From Magnolia sinica (lineage: Eukaryota > Streptophyta > Magnoliopsida > Magnoliales > Magnoliaceae), in NCBI RefSeq assembly GCF_029962835.1, contig NC_080582.1, positions 23,320,032 to 23,384,031 on the forward strand: 64,000 nt of DNA, in the 5' to 3' direction. Under the pieces are notes generated by a model, which saw only the letters and a list, made by a program, of their open reading frames with translations, was not told the origin of the DNA and did no database searches. Of this stretch, positions 30,800 to 42,215 are shown piece by piece. A program made the translations under genes and the position numbers. How positions within the stretch are numbered: position 1 is the first letter of the stretch; the number at the start of each line of letters is the position of its first letter.

Positions 30800-32775
30800 T
30801 AGTTTGGAGAGTTCTTGGAAAATTTAAAATCCTTATTTCAAGCGGGCAGGTGCACGCTTATCAATTATATCCTTTGCGGTATTCCGATCCATTCTATGTC
30901 AGCAGCAGTGATCCCATCCCAAATCCTTCATCGGATGGAATCGTATTTTTCTAATTTTCTGTGGGGCTGGTATGAAGGAAATTTCAAATGTCACTGGATC
31001 AAATGGGACAAAATCTCTATGCCTAAAGAGGAGGATGGCCTGGGGATCTAAAAACTTAGCGAGGTTATGGCTGCGCTTAGATTGAAGATGGCTTGGACTG
31101 CAAAAGTTGGGTCGAACAGTAGCTTATGGGCTATTTTCACGGCTTCAAGATATGGCTCCATTACGGATGCGAATGCTGGCGCTCCCAGATCCTCCATCTC
31201 CCTCATGTGGAAACACATAGTGTCGTTCTCTCCTGTTCTTGACAGCCATCTAATTTGGAAGGTTGGGCGCAGTTCAATGAACATCTGGCATGAGAACTGG
31301 ACAATGCTAGGTCGGTTAGCGGACGTGATCGATCAGCCAATCCCCAATCATCTGCTCCATTTGCCAGTTTGCGAACTGCTCTCCCAGGATGGTATCAACC
31401 ATCGGTCGCCTGCAGCGGACCTTCTCCCTGCGGGTGTGAAGGAACACATCACCCTCGCGGGGCTCTGCATATCGGACCAACTAGACCATCAAATCTAGCC
31501 CCACGATCGATCCGGCAGTTTTTCAGTCAAAACCGGGTGGACGGTGTGCCGCACTGAAGGGCCGGCAATCGACTGGGCCAAGCGAATTTGGCATCAAAAA
31601 ATCCCCAACAAGGTCTCCATCTTCCTCTGGAGGCTCTTCCATCAGGCTGTCCCCACTGATGACAAGATCCAATCGCGAGGTATCTCCCTAGCCTCCAGGT
31701 GTATATGTTGTGACAGTCGGCAGAATTTCTCCCCCCACATTGAAACGTTGGATCATCTTTTCTGTCGGGGTGCTCTAGCGTCCACTGTATGGAACGAATT
31801 CAATGAAATATTCGATATCCACTCCACGACAGCTTCCACTATTGCCAGGCTTTTCTCTCTCTGGTGGAACCACCCTCGCTCAGGAAGAGAATCATCTCTG
31901 TTGTGCCGCATTACTCCGTGTCTCATCGTTTGGGAGATCCGGAAAGAGAGGAATTCAAGCAGGTATGATGGAACTAGACTTGCTAGCAACAAGGTCATTA
32001 GAAAGGTCAAATAGCTTATTGTGAAGCTTCTTCAACGTTCCCAGGCTGAATACGTTCGCCCTCCGCCTCGGCTTCTCTCAAAGCCCTCACTTATCTCGAT
32101 CCTGTCAGCTCATAAAATGGTCCAGACCGCCAATGGGCATGGTAAAAATGAATATTGATGGGGCAGCATCTGGAAACCCCGGCCCATCCGGCGATGGCGG
32201 CATTTGTAGAAATGTCAATGGTGATCTGATTTTCGCTTTCTACCTAGGTTATGGTCACGCCTCGAATAACAGCGCAGAACTTCGAGTCCTTCACGATGCG
32301 ATGAAACTCAGCATAGAGCGGGGGTTGTATGATGTGCTAATTGAATCGGACTCCTCCTTTGTCGTGGGCGCATTCAAGGGGCTGACGCACCTTCATTGGA
32401 AATGGGATTACTAGATACCGAGGATTAAAAATCTTCAAAAGAGAGAAAATTTTCTCATTTCTCTTATTCCTCGTGAACCAAATGGGCTGACGGATGGCCT
32501 CGCCCGCTTCGAAGCGGCCAATCAGGATTCCTTTTGGGCTAACACGATGGTCACTCTCCCTAGGCTGATTAGGGGCCTTTGCTTTCTCGACAAAGTGGGC
32601 ATGGGTGCACTAAGGGAATCATAATTCATTTTCATTCTCATTTTCTTTCATTGTATAGCCACATGATAGGCGGTTCGAGCATCCTTTTGTCAGCCCGTGT
32701 GCGCCCGAATAATGTTCCTTTGTAGTTTTCTTGTTGATAATGAATGGAATCTCTGTTTTTGAAAAAAAAAAAAAA
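30800..32775 (+). mobile_element. L1-type LINE, 5'-truncated, with RNase H domain
   Basis: ORF2 C-terminal part. 30815-31051 carries QAGRCTLINYILCGIPIH, the RT tail of plant L1 elements. A zf-RVT region is at 31544-31900 (IFLWRLFHQAVPTDDKIQSR). An RNase H domain lies at 32139-32560, with IDGAASGNPGPSGDGGI, NNSAELR, IESDSSF and LTDGLARF supplying the acidic residues. An A-tail is at 32762-32775. Breaks: in-frame stops at 31049-31051, 31496-31498 and 32412-32414 and one frameshift between about 32105 and 32135. No clear target duplication. Dead, but only moderately old. Confidence 0.9.
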
Positions 32776-33952
32776 GTATTATTTTAATGGTTGATGCAAA
32801 AAAAAAAAAAAAAATTTAAAAATTAAAAATTAAAATCCTTATTTAAATCATGGAAAAAAATTAAGTTACTCTTTCTATTAAACTTTTACTATTTTATAAA
32901 CCTACTATTTTAAGAAAATTATTATTTCGGAAGATTTATGAATTTAAAATTTAAGGTCATATAAGTCATGTGAAACAGTGAAAGGATTGGGTTATGCCCA
33001 TCTGCTCTAGATATCAGTTTCCTGCAAAAGCCTTTTGCAGAACTTCTTGTGACGAGAACCCATGTAGGCCCACCGCAATGTTTTCGGGAAATCAACCGGT
33101 CCATCCATTTTCCTAAACCATGTTAAGACGTGAGCCTAAAAATAATACAAATACACAATTAAAGTGAGCTGCATGGCAAGAAAATGCAAGTAGGTAAATG
33201 CCTACCTTCCAAACCTCCCTAGGTCTACATGATGTTTATATGCCATCTATACCGTTCATTAGGTCATTTCTACTTGGATGAACTACAAACACAAAATATC
33301 GCATGATCCAAAACTTCTTTGCCCCACAAATATTTCAACAGTGGATGTTCAATCCTCTATCGTGCCACCCACTTGATTTTGGATTTGCATCAGTTTTCGG
33401 CCCATGTCCTAACACGATCAGGTAAAAATGGACGGGCGGAGTGAATTTCTCAAACATCACGCTGGGCCTCACCTAGCTTCCCGGAAGTTCCGCATGTATG
33501 TGCATGGCAGGTAAAATATCACTGACTCATGATAAAGACCCTTTACCATGTCTTAATCATGACGTTTAGCCAACGTGCATCAGTAAAAAGGACAATTGAA
33601 TATTTTTAATTCCATTCCTCCGGTAAGTTTCCACCTATAAACAAATGGGTGTGATTTTTGATCCATCGTACGTTGAAACTGGGACCTATAATTTTACCAG
33701 TTCAATTTGGATTAGTTGTATGCCACATGTACAACTTCTCCGTGCCTGCATATCATCCATAACTGCCTACCAGCGTATCAAATATTTCCTCAACCCTTTA
33801 TATAGGATAATAACCATCATTTTGATAGGATTCGGTGACAAGACCTGTCCATGATTCAATCAACAATGCTTTTTTGAAAAATAGGAATCCATCCACAACG
33901 TTTTGACCATGAAATGGACAAGATTGGGTGCTGACGCAAACATCACCTAGCT
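32776..33952. other. Spacer with a MITE half-copy
   Basis: An A/T-rich start, then non-coding. 33340-33490 resembles the right half of the long-armed MITE described at 33953. No gene. Confidence 0.4.
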
Positions 33953-34406
33953 AGGTGGTGTTTGGCGCTGTGGGGTCCTCCTTGATGTATTTGTTTTATA
34001 TCCACACTTTCCATCGGTTTTGCCAGCTCATTTTAGAGAATGAGTCCAAACAGAAAGTGGATCTGACTCTCAAGTGGACCACACCGAGGGAAACAGTGGG
34101 GATGATGACACCCACCGATGAAACCTTCTCAGGGCATACCGTAATGGTTTTTGTTTTTTTTTTTTTTTTTTTCCATCCAACCTGTTGATAAGATCACACA
34201 AATATCAACTTGATCTAAAATTTTGTGGCCCTCGAGAAGGTTTTAATGGAAGGTGTTCAATCTCCACTGTTTCATGGAGTGTGGTCCAGTTGAGCTTTTG
34301 ATCCGCTTATTTTTTAGCTCTTGCCCTAACATGATCTGGAAAAACGGATGGACGGTGTGGATAAAACACATACATCATGTTGGGCCCACAGTGCTCAACA
34401 CCACCT
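33953..34406. mobile_element. Long-armed MITE, copy A
   Basis: Starts AGGTGGTGTTTGGCGCTGTG and ends CACAGTGCTCAACACCACCT. Arms of well over 100 bp are imperfect reverse complements (gatgtatttgttttatatcc against ggataaaacacatacatc). The four bases agct lie on both sides. Copies B (38120) and C (40529) share the layout. Superfamily not determined. Confidence 0.65.
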
Positions 34407-34593
34407 AGCTGAGTGGTGTTGGGGTCAACACCCAATCCTCTTCCATGAAGGGTGTCCTGATGTCCCATCCACACCAGTAAGTCTATGTCCTGATCTACGA
34501 TCAATCGCGGATCCCATGATTCTATCGCAAGTCGTTGTCCCGATCGGCGATCAATCGTGGAATCCTCTTTTATTATTTTTTTCGGTGCTTTAT

Positions 34594-34595
<2 letters not shown>

Positions 34596-34624
<29 letters not shown>
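34596..34624. repeat. Poly-A tract
   Basis: About 28 consecutive A. It could be the tail of a retroposed fragment on the plus strand, but no element was recognised upstream apart from MITE-like words. Confidence 0.6.
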
Positions 34625-34627
<3 letters not shown>

Positions 34628-34870
34628 TCCAACTAGACAATAATACTGGTAAGCAAACTGGTAAGTGATTATATATAAGGCTAACCTACACGGGACTATA
34701 TATATAACCTTCAAACATGACAAGCTTAATGTGTGGTGTGTGGTGTGTATATGAGCTTTATTGCACAACTGTGTGGATTGGCTCATCATCATTACCTATT
34801 TCAAGCCAACTGAAGCCCATTCATCCATTGTTGTTCTTTTAACTTATAATTTCTAATACTAATAACTTAG

Positions 34871-35000
34871 GTATTAGTGAATCGAAGATGGACTGGCCTC
34901 GTACACTGAAAGTAGCACTTGGAGCAATGAGGGGCCTTGCATATCTATACTCGAATCCAGCACTCGGCATCTAACAAAGATATGTCTAGGATGATTTTGC
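34871..35000 (+). pseudogene. Receptor-like kinase exon fragment
   Basis: MDWPRTLKVALGAMRGLAYL and YSNPALGI match the helix E region that precedes the catalytic loop in plant receptor-like kinases. The catalytic HRD loop expected next is not readable (a TAA follows at 34972-34974). An acceptor-like cttag lies before 34871. Isolated fragment; the parent gene is not in the window. Confidence 0.65.
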
Positions 35001-35440
35001 TAACATCGATTCAGGAAATTTTTAATGATTTGTATGCCATTGTAGCCTTCTTAAATGGGAGTCAGAAAATTATGTGAATGATATAGACAAAACTTTAATT
35101 TACGAGTGGAAACAAAAATATGCCTTGTCAGTATCATCTGCCTACTGATTGTCAGTTGTCATGGGCTAGGTTTTGGGAAGTTTACTTTGTCAGGTTATGG
35201 GTCTTAGGTCAGAAGATGTTACCATAAATGAATAGGTCAGGCTCGACTTGAGCTTGTCCCAATCCTACTCAGCCATATAGCTTGCACACATGCACATATA
35301 AGTGCATATACATACATATATGCATAGATATACATATATCCATGCGCACACACATGCATGGGTTTTGCTAACGCCCCCAACATTCTACAAGGTTTTAAAT
35401 GACACATGGTGCGACCTATCGTCAATATAAACAATTCAGT

Positions 35441-36262
35441 CATGAAATTGAGCGGGGCAAACATGAAATTGCGTAGGGCAAACATGAGATTCAGTGGGGC
35501 AAACATGAACTTCAGTGGGGCAAACTAGAAATTGAGCAGGGCAAACATGAAATAGAGGACCGAGTACTCACGTTCCATAATAGATGAGAATGATACAGGA
35601 ATTAAGGAAATAAAGAGTAAGCAATGCGTTCATTTTTTAAATAAACAACTAAAGAGAGTAAGCTTATATGGATTAGGGCTTCAAAGATATGAATGACTTC
35701 ATGTGGTACTTATTACATTCAGCGACGCTATCTATCATGGAATTGAGTGAGGCAAGTATGAAAATTAAGCGAGACAAGCATAAAAATTTAGTGAAGCAAG
35801 CTAGAAATAAAATGAGGCAATCATGAAAATTGAGCGAGGCAAACTAGAAATGGAGCGAGGGAAGCATGAAAATTCAGCAAGGCAAGCAATAATTTGAGGG
35901 AGGAAAACATGAAATTAAGCAGGGCAAACATGAAATTGAGCAGGGCAAACTAGAAATTGAGCGGGGCAAACATGAAATTGAGCGGGGCAAACATTAAATT
36001 GAGCGGGGCAAACTAGAAATTGAGCGGGGCAAACATGAAATTCAACGGGGCAAACTAGAAATTCAGTGGGGCAAACATGAAATTGAGCGGGGTAAACTAA
36101 AAATTCAGCAGGGTAAACATGAAATTCAGCAAGGCAAACATGAAATTGAGTGGGGCAAACTAGAAATTCAGCGGGGCTAGAAATTCAATGGGGCAAACAT
36201 GAAATTGAGCGGGGCAAACTAAAAATTTAACGGGGCAAACCAAAAATTAAGCGGGGCAAACA
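35441..36262. repeat. 21-bp minisatellite, direct blocks
   Basis: Unit gaaattgagcggggcaaaca with variants (tagaaattcagtggggcaa). Two blocks, about 35441-35552 and 35737-36262, give roughly 30 units. The period is a multiple of 3 and two of three frames stay mostly open, so short open frames here are artefacts of the repeat. Confidence 0.9.
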
Positions 36263-37000
36263 TGTATGTTAAACAAATACCTTTTTTCTCTCTTCTTTTT
36301 TTTTTTTTAGTTTTTATGCTACTTAGAAGGTGTTTAATAAAACACCTGTAACACCATTGTAGTTCAGGTGTTTATGAAAATGCCTCATGGTAAGGGCTGC
36401 ATCACTCTGGGTGAGGCTGGGGTGCACTTAATATACTCTTGAAAATTAGGTGGCTTTTCACTTATAGGACAAGACGTAGCAAATCGTTTGCATTCTCTCT
36501 GCTTGTGCAATTGTTTGCATTCAGCGGGGCAAACTGCCATTATTAGCAAGGAATGAATGTTTAATTGACCTATAAGTGAGGGAATAGAAACTTTACAGAC
36601 ATCATTTTTCGATGGTCAATGGAAGAACCAATTTTATGAACTAAACATCTCTCTTACGTTGAAAAGTTATCAGATGTGAGACAAACAAATTGTTTCCTTT
36701 TAGTGTTCAAATTGAAGGGAAAAAGTGAAATAGCATGGAGCTATAAGAAATCAAAGCAATAATAAAGAAACCTAAATTAACAAAGAAGAGAGGGAGACCC
36801 TCAGGGCATCTGTAAGGTCTTGACCTCAACACGGGTTGTCGCAGCCACTTCCGGCTCTGCAACTTGGATCTGGATCTCGGCCTTAGCTATCTCGAGCCTC
36901 CGACCTACCTGCTCGACGTGACCCCTCATCTTAAGGAAAGCTTGGTGGGAGGCAAGAACTCCAATGACACCCTGCAATATTCTGGTATGTATCTTATTCT
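36263..37000. other. Unique spacer between minisatellite blocks
   Basis: One stray unit (cagcggggcaaactgcc) occurs near 36520. A minus-strand frame at 36801-37004 (EVGRRLEIAKAEIQ-like) is short and unrecognised. No gene called. Confidence 0.4.
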
Positions 37001-37316
37001 TCAATTTTCGGTTTGCCCCACTAAATTTCTAGTTTGCCCCGCTCAATTTTCAGTTTACCCCACTCAATTTCTAGTTTGCCCCACTCAATTTTCAGTTTGC
37101 CCAGCTCAAACTGAAAATTGAGCGAGCCAAACTAGAAATTGAGCGGGGTAAACTAGAAATTGAGCAGGGAAACATGAAATTCAGCGAGGCAAACATGAAA
37201 TTCAGTAGTGCAAACTAGAAATTCAGCGGGGCAAACTTGAAATTAAGCGGGGCAAACTAGAAATTGAGCGGGACAAACATGAAATTCAGCGGGGGAAACA
37301 TGAAATTCAGCAGAGT
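37001..37316. repeat. 21-bp minisatellite with direction reversal
   Basis: 37001-37108 runs as the reverse complement (gtttgccccactcaattt) and 37109-37316 runs forward (gaaattgagcggggtaaac), meeting head to head near 37108. The single strand could fold into a hairpin about 100 bp long. Confidence 0.85.
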
Positions 37317-37333
37317 AAGGTATTTGGCTTTTA

Positions 37334-37549
37334 AGGCCTATTTGGATACCCCGAAATAAGTTACTTTGTATACCTACATAAGTAGATAAGTAGCTTATTC
37401 AAGATAAGTAAGCTCGGTTTAAGATCAATTATAAGTAACTTTTTTACTTAAAGTTACTTAATCACTTCAGCTTAAGAAGTAGAAACCAAGATAAGCTACT
37501 TAATGCATAGGTAGCTTATATCAAGTTACTTACAATCCACACTCCTCTG
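37334..37549. mobile_element. Tourist-like MITE, decayed
   Basis: Starts aggcctatttggatacc after tta. It shares aaataagttactt and agtagataagt words with the copy at 46993-47283. The right end (aatccacactcc) is degraded. Confidence 0.45.
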
Positions 37550-37837
37550 TATCGACACTATTTTCCCAACTTTTATCTCATGTTAAGGCTAAAGTAATCA
37601 AGTTGGTTGGCTAAAGTAGCTTCTCCTACCCCAAAATCATATATGGTACGTCAAGTAACTAATTTTGGTTTAGAAGATATTCTTGTTAAATGAATAAAGA
37701 AAGAAATGAAAAAAAGAGAGAGAAAAAAAATTTATATGCTTATATATACATATTTATATAAATATGTATTAGAGAAAATTGTAGGTAGAATAACGTTCTC
37801 CATGTAAAAAAAAAAAAACTCATAGACTTTTACGGAC

Positions 37838-38070
37838 TACAATTATTGCTACGGCTATAATCCGTAGCTATAGCTTTGATACATATCAAAAACACTTCGA
37901 TATGTATCGAAAATTGCAGGATTTTTTAGGCAAATTCGCAGGTCAGTTCTGAACCTTTTTCGATCATATTGAAAGACCTTCGATATATCGAAGTACATAT
38001 CGAAAGACCTTCGATACATAGCAAAGGGCATATCCAAAAAGCATGGGCTACGGTTATAATCCGTAGCCAT
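37838..38070. repeat. CACTA subterminal-motif fragment
   Basis: ctataatccgtagctatag (37852) and ttataatccgtagccatatg (38050) bracket repeated cttcgatatgtatcgaaa palindromic words. It is related to the inner CACTA subterminal repeats, but no CACTA terminus is nearby. Confidence 0.5.
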
Positions 38071-38119
38071 ATGTTCCTGGTTTTTTTTTTTTTTTTTTTT
38101 AATGTTTTTCTGTTATAAT

Positions 38120-38576
38120 CCCCACCGCTTTTTGTGGGTCCTGTTATGAGGTATGTGTTATATCCAAACCATCCATCTATTTGGCAAACTCATATTAAGG
38201 CTTGAGACGAAAAATAAGATAGATCTAACTATCAAGTGGACCACACTATAAAAGGCAGTGGGGAATTGAACGTCTACCATTGAAACCCTTTTAGGGGTTA
38301 CAGAAGTTTTGGATTATTATGAAATTTGTTTTTCCTCTTCATCTAGGTTTTGTGACCCTATGAATGAACTTAGACGGGGAGGATTTCTCACAAACATCAC
38401 AGTGGGCCCCCGAAAAGCTTTAATGGTCGACGCTTATTCAACACTGTTTCCTGTAATGTGGTACACTTGAGATTTGGATATACCTCATTTTTGGTCTCAT
38501 ACCATAAAATGATCTGGAAAAATATATGAACAGCATGGATGAAAAGCATACATCATGGTGGGGCCCACAGACCACT
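38120..38576. mobile_element. Long-armed MITE, copy B
   Basis: Same layout as copies A and C: ttttgtgggtcctgttatga at the left, catcatggtggggcccacag at the right, and a middle with aaccctttaggggtt-like words. The terminal bases are degraded. Confidence 0.6.
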
Positions 38577-39780
38577 AACCATCCACCATTGGCGAGTGGC
38601 AGGGCGAGTACCCAATCTGTTTCCGTGAAAGGAGGGGTGTTTTTGTCCTCAAATTCGCTGTCCGTACGAGCAGGTCTAAGTTCCCAAACAAAGTTTGTAT
38701 TGCTTCATAAAACCTGCTGGATAAAAGGTGGGGTCCACAGTCACAAATTCCTCATATTTTATCACCAGATTAGATGGGGCATGACAACGCAAGCATGCAT
38801 TGAGCAACTCCCCACAGCTAGAATTACTCATTTGCTCTCACTTTTGCCTAAAATTACACTCTTTGTCACTCCCATCCAACCATCCATATTGTGTCTTGTG
38901 GTGCTCACATTCCTACAACCAATTTTAGCCTTTAAAGGCCTTTTTGCCCCTAAACTTTCTAAAAATAACTATAAAACCATTTCAAAACCTTATAAATACC
39001 TTCATCATTCACCATTCACCAAGAAAGCTTAAGGGATAGAAAATTGAGAGAATGAGAGTGAAATCTAGCTCATCCATCCACAAAGGAGAAGAAGAGCGCA
39101 AGAGAGGAAGTCCTTCTAACATTAAGTCAACTTAGTCAAAACCCTTACCTTCATCACCCAAGCCATCAAAAAGTTGATCTAGTCCACCCACGTCAAACAT
39201 TGCAACAAACCCATTCACCCACTCGCCCTACTGACATTCGCATTGGCATCCTTATCTCTACTCTCAACCCACCTACTCGTCTAGTCGGCCTAAGTGTATG
39301 CTCCATGGCTCGCCAATATTTTGTATCTTGCTTATCAAAAACTTACATCGACTAAGTTTTAACTACTTCTCCAAGTGAGTTAGGGTAGACTTGTCTAACC
39401 CGATCCATCATTTACGGTAGGCACTGCATTGCCACACTGTATTCCACACTCATTAGCATCATTTGTGTATCCTTATCTTAAGGTTTATGCAGGGGTCTAA
39501 CTGACCATGAAAATCTGAGTAATTAATTAGTGGCGACTCCAAGTCAAATATATAATAACCCAAGTCATAAATACACACGAAAGCCTTTAGATTTTATTTA
39601 TATGATAGATTTCGAAGTTAAATTTGAAGTTTTAATTTTTAATTGAAAGTTTTAAACATTAATTAAGGCATATAATTAACATGTCACATCTAGTTTACAT
39701 ATAAAAATGTGAGTTTGATACTAAATTGTTAACTTGATGATGATTGAGAATGATATAAACTAAACTTAAAAAATTTTATC
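38577..39780. other. Spacer, possible promoter-like or LTR-like zone
   Basis: A TATA-like cttataaatacc at 38989 is followed by sequence of 5'-leader texture, which could be an LTR or a lost promoter. No coding sequence follows. The 168-codon frame at 38526-39032 starts inside a MITE and has no domain. Confidence 0.3.
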
Positions 39781-39803
39781 CATCATTTTAAAAAAAAAAG
39801 CGT

Positions 39804-39804
<1 letters not shown>

Positions 39805-39843
<39 letters not shown>

Positions 39844-40181
39844 TCACCTGCCAACCAATTCTCATGAGAACTTGTGAAATTTTTTTGAGAACTCATCTAG
39901 TATGATATCAGCCTAAAATCTAAACCAACCACCTGATGCAACACCCCATGAAACCGTAGTGCCCAACTTTTACCCTGATTCAAAACTTTGGTGGGCCATG
40001 AAAAAAGAGAGGCAAATCAAGGGAGGAAACTACTTCATTTTGACATGGCCCACCAAAGTTTTGGATCAAGGTAAAAGTTAGGCCCTGAGGTTCTCATGGG
40101 GTGATGCATCACATGGTAAAAATACTTAGAGAGAGAGAGAGTGTGAGAGTGTGTCACTAGTATTGTTGAGGTGTTACAATC

Positions 40182-40241
<60 letters not shown>
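39805..40241. repeat. Microsatellite pair flanking a fold-back unit
   Basis: (CA)n at 39805-39836 and (GT)n(GA)n at 40182-40241 bracket a fold-back: arms 39934-40000 and 40044-40111 (tgatgcaacaccccatga against tcatggggtgatgcatca) with a 43-bp spacer. This looks like a small MITE. Confidence 0.7.
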
Positions 40242-40244
<3 letters not shown>

Positions 40245-40528
40245 AATTCTCACCATTTCTAGTGCCCCTCTGATAACTCCATTTGTAGTTTGATCCCAAA
40301 TAATAGGCTTTTAAATTTCCTAATCCCAATCCGATACAAATGCAAGAATCCACCAAATTCATGAATTTGAAAAGAACTGAAGTTAGATGGGCCACCACAA
40401 TGGAAACAATGGGGAGAAGGCCCACCATGAGTCAATATCAACTTTTTTTTTTTTTTTTTTTTAATTTTGAAAGCTTGGTTATGAGAAGTATTTGCTAAGC
40501 ACAGCCTCATCTAAGTGGTTACCTAATG
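40242..40528. other. Spacer with poly-T
   Basis: A T-run at 40443-40462; no gene or element recognised. Confidence 0.4.
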
Positions 40529-40969
40529 GTGTTTTGTGGGTGCCACCATGATGTATGTGTTTTATCCACACCGTTCATCTATTTTTCTAGATCATTTTAG
40601 GACATGAGCCCAAAAATGAGTCAGATCCAACTCTCAGGTAGACCACACCGTAGGAAAACTATAGTGATTAAATGCCAATAATTAAAGACTTCCTATGGCC
40701 CACTGTAATATTTATTTCCAATCAAACCTGTTGATTAGGTCACATAGACCTGGATGAAGGGGGAAAGTACAAATATCATCTTCATCCAAAACTTTTGTAA
40801 CCCCCAAGAAGTTTTTAATGGTGGACATTCAATCACCCTTGTTTCCTATGGTGTGGTCCACATGGATTTAGATCTACCTCATTTTTGGGCCCATGCCTTA
40901 AAATGATCTGGAAAATGGATGGACGGAGTGCATAAAACACATACATCTTGGTGGTCCCCACAAAGCACC
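40529..40969. mobile_element. Long-armed MITE, copy C
   Basis: The best-preserved copy. The left ggtgttttgtgggtgccacc and the right ggtggtccccacaaagcacc are inverted, and the arms continue through gatgtatgtgttttat / ataaaacacatacatc and cctacggtgtggtc-type words. Confidence 0.7.
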
Positions 40970-41704
40970 GTCCAGTAGCTTCTGGCTATTGGCAGCAGCA
41001 TCAGTAGGCTATCCATATCCCAAAGGCAGAGCACGTGCTTCCATAGAATGGCACACGTGCATTGGCCATCTATGCCATTCATCAAGTATAATTGTAAAGC
41101 CTCGTGTTTTCAGGACCCGAGTATACAACCCGTTTCCCAAAACTCAAGTGTTAGCTTATAAAGGGCCAAAGTCCACATATATTTTTTCTCTTTCATCAGA
41201 GTAAGCAGATGAGCGTAGTGTGGACAAATTAGACATTAAGAAAAGTTGTATTATCATTTAAATATTCAAGAAGCTGCCCATAATGACTTATACAAACTAA
41301 TGTCTACATTCTTACAATACAAAATGAAATAATATTACATGTGAAATAAAGTAAATTTCAACAATCTTGGGATGTGAAATCCTGTAGCAACCCTGTGAAC
41401 AGCATCGGCTTACTCTACACCTGCATCGATTATTACGATTTGATAATGTCAATGGCTATCGCAGTGAGGAGCACCCTCTAAGATTGCACACTCATCATTC
41501 ATAATCCAATACAGCACGCAAGTCATGGAAATGGATATATTAAACAGGACATTTCATAATCATGATCATACACTCAAAAATCAAGTTAGTCAACAGAATC
41601 TCATCGTAAGCAAAACACAATAGCAATTGCAATATAAGGAAATATGTTCAAGTAAGCAAATAATCAACCATACGACTTTCTATTACACTTAAAAATTACA
41701 TTGT

Positions 41705-42215
41705 ACATGAACTCCACAAGATGGCTATAAAATCGATAAGCGAACTTCAGCTCCACCAGGAAATCATGGTACAAGTGAAATCCATGAGATGAATAGAAAA
41801 TCAACCTTCAAACCTCTTCTTCATCCGGAAATCATGTCGTACGTCAACTCTGCAAGATAGCTAGAAAATCGATAAGCAAACTTCAGCTCCACCTGGAAAT
41901 CATGGTACGATTGAACACCGCAGATGAAGAGACAAATAACATATAAACCCTACACCACCTGAAAATCATGTCGTACGTGAACACCGCAAAATGTCTAGAA
42001 AATCGATAAGCAAACTTCAGCTCCACCTAAAAATCATGGTATGACTGAACACTGCAAGATGGCTAAGAAAACAAACATATAACTCTAAACCACCCGAAAA
42101 TTATATTGTACGTGAACACCGCAAGATGGCTAGAAAATCGATGAACGAACTTCAGCTCCACCCCGAAATCATGGTACGACTGAACACCACGAGATGGCTA
42201 GGAAATAACAGGTTA
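41705..42215. repeat. 135-bp tandem repeat, four copies
   Basis: The marker aatcgataagcgaacttcag recurs at 41731, 41867, 42001 and 42136 (periods 136, 134, 135). Each unit has two half-units with related words (aaatcatggtacga and aaatcatgtcgtacgtgaac), suggesting an older dimer. Confidence 0.85.

Noticed and set aside
35237-35506. Minus-strand frame with MFAPLNFM repeats
   Set aside because: The repeats are the 21-bp minisatellite read backwards.
35441-37316. CRISPR-like array
   Set aside because: Units are contiguous 21-bp tandem repeats without unique spacers, in a plant nuclear genome.
38526-39032. 168-codon frame on plus
   Set aside because: It begins inside the right end of a MITE and has no recognisable domain; the TATA-like box lies near its end, not before it.
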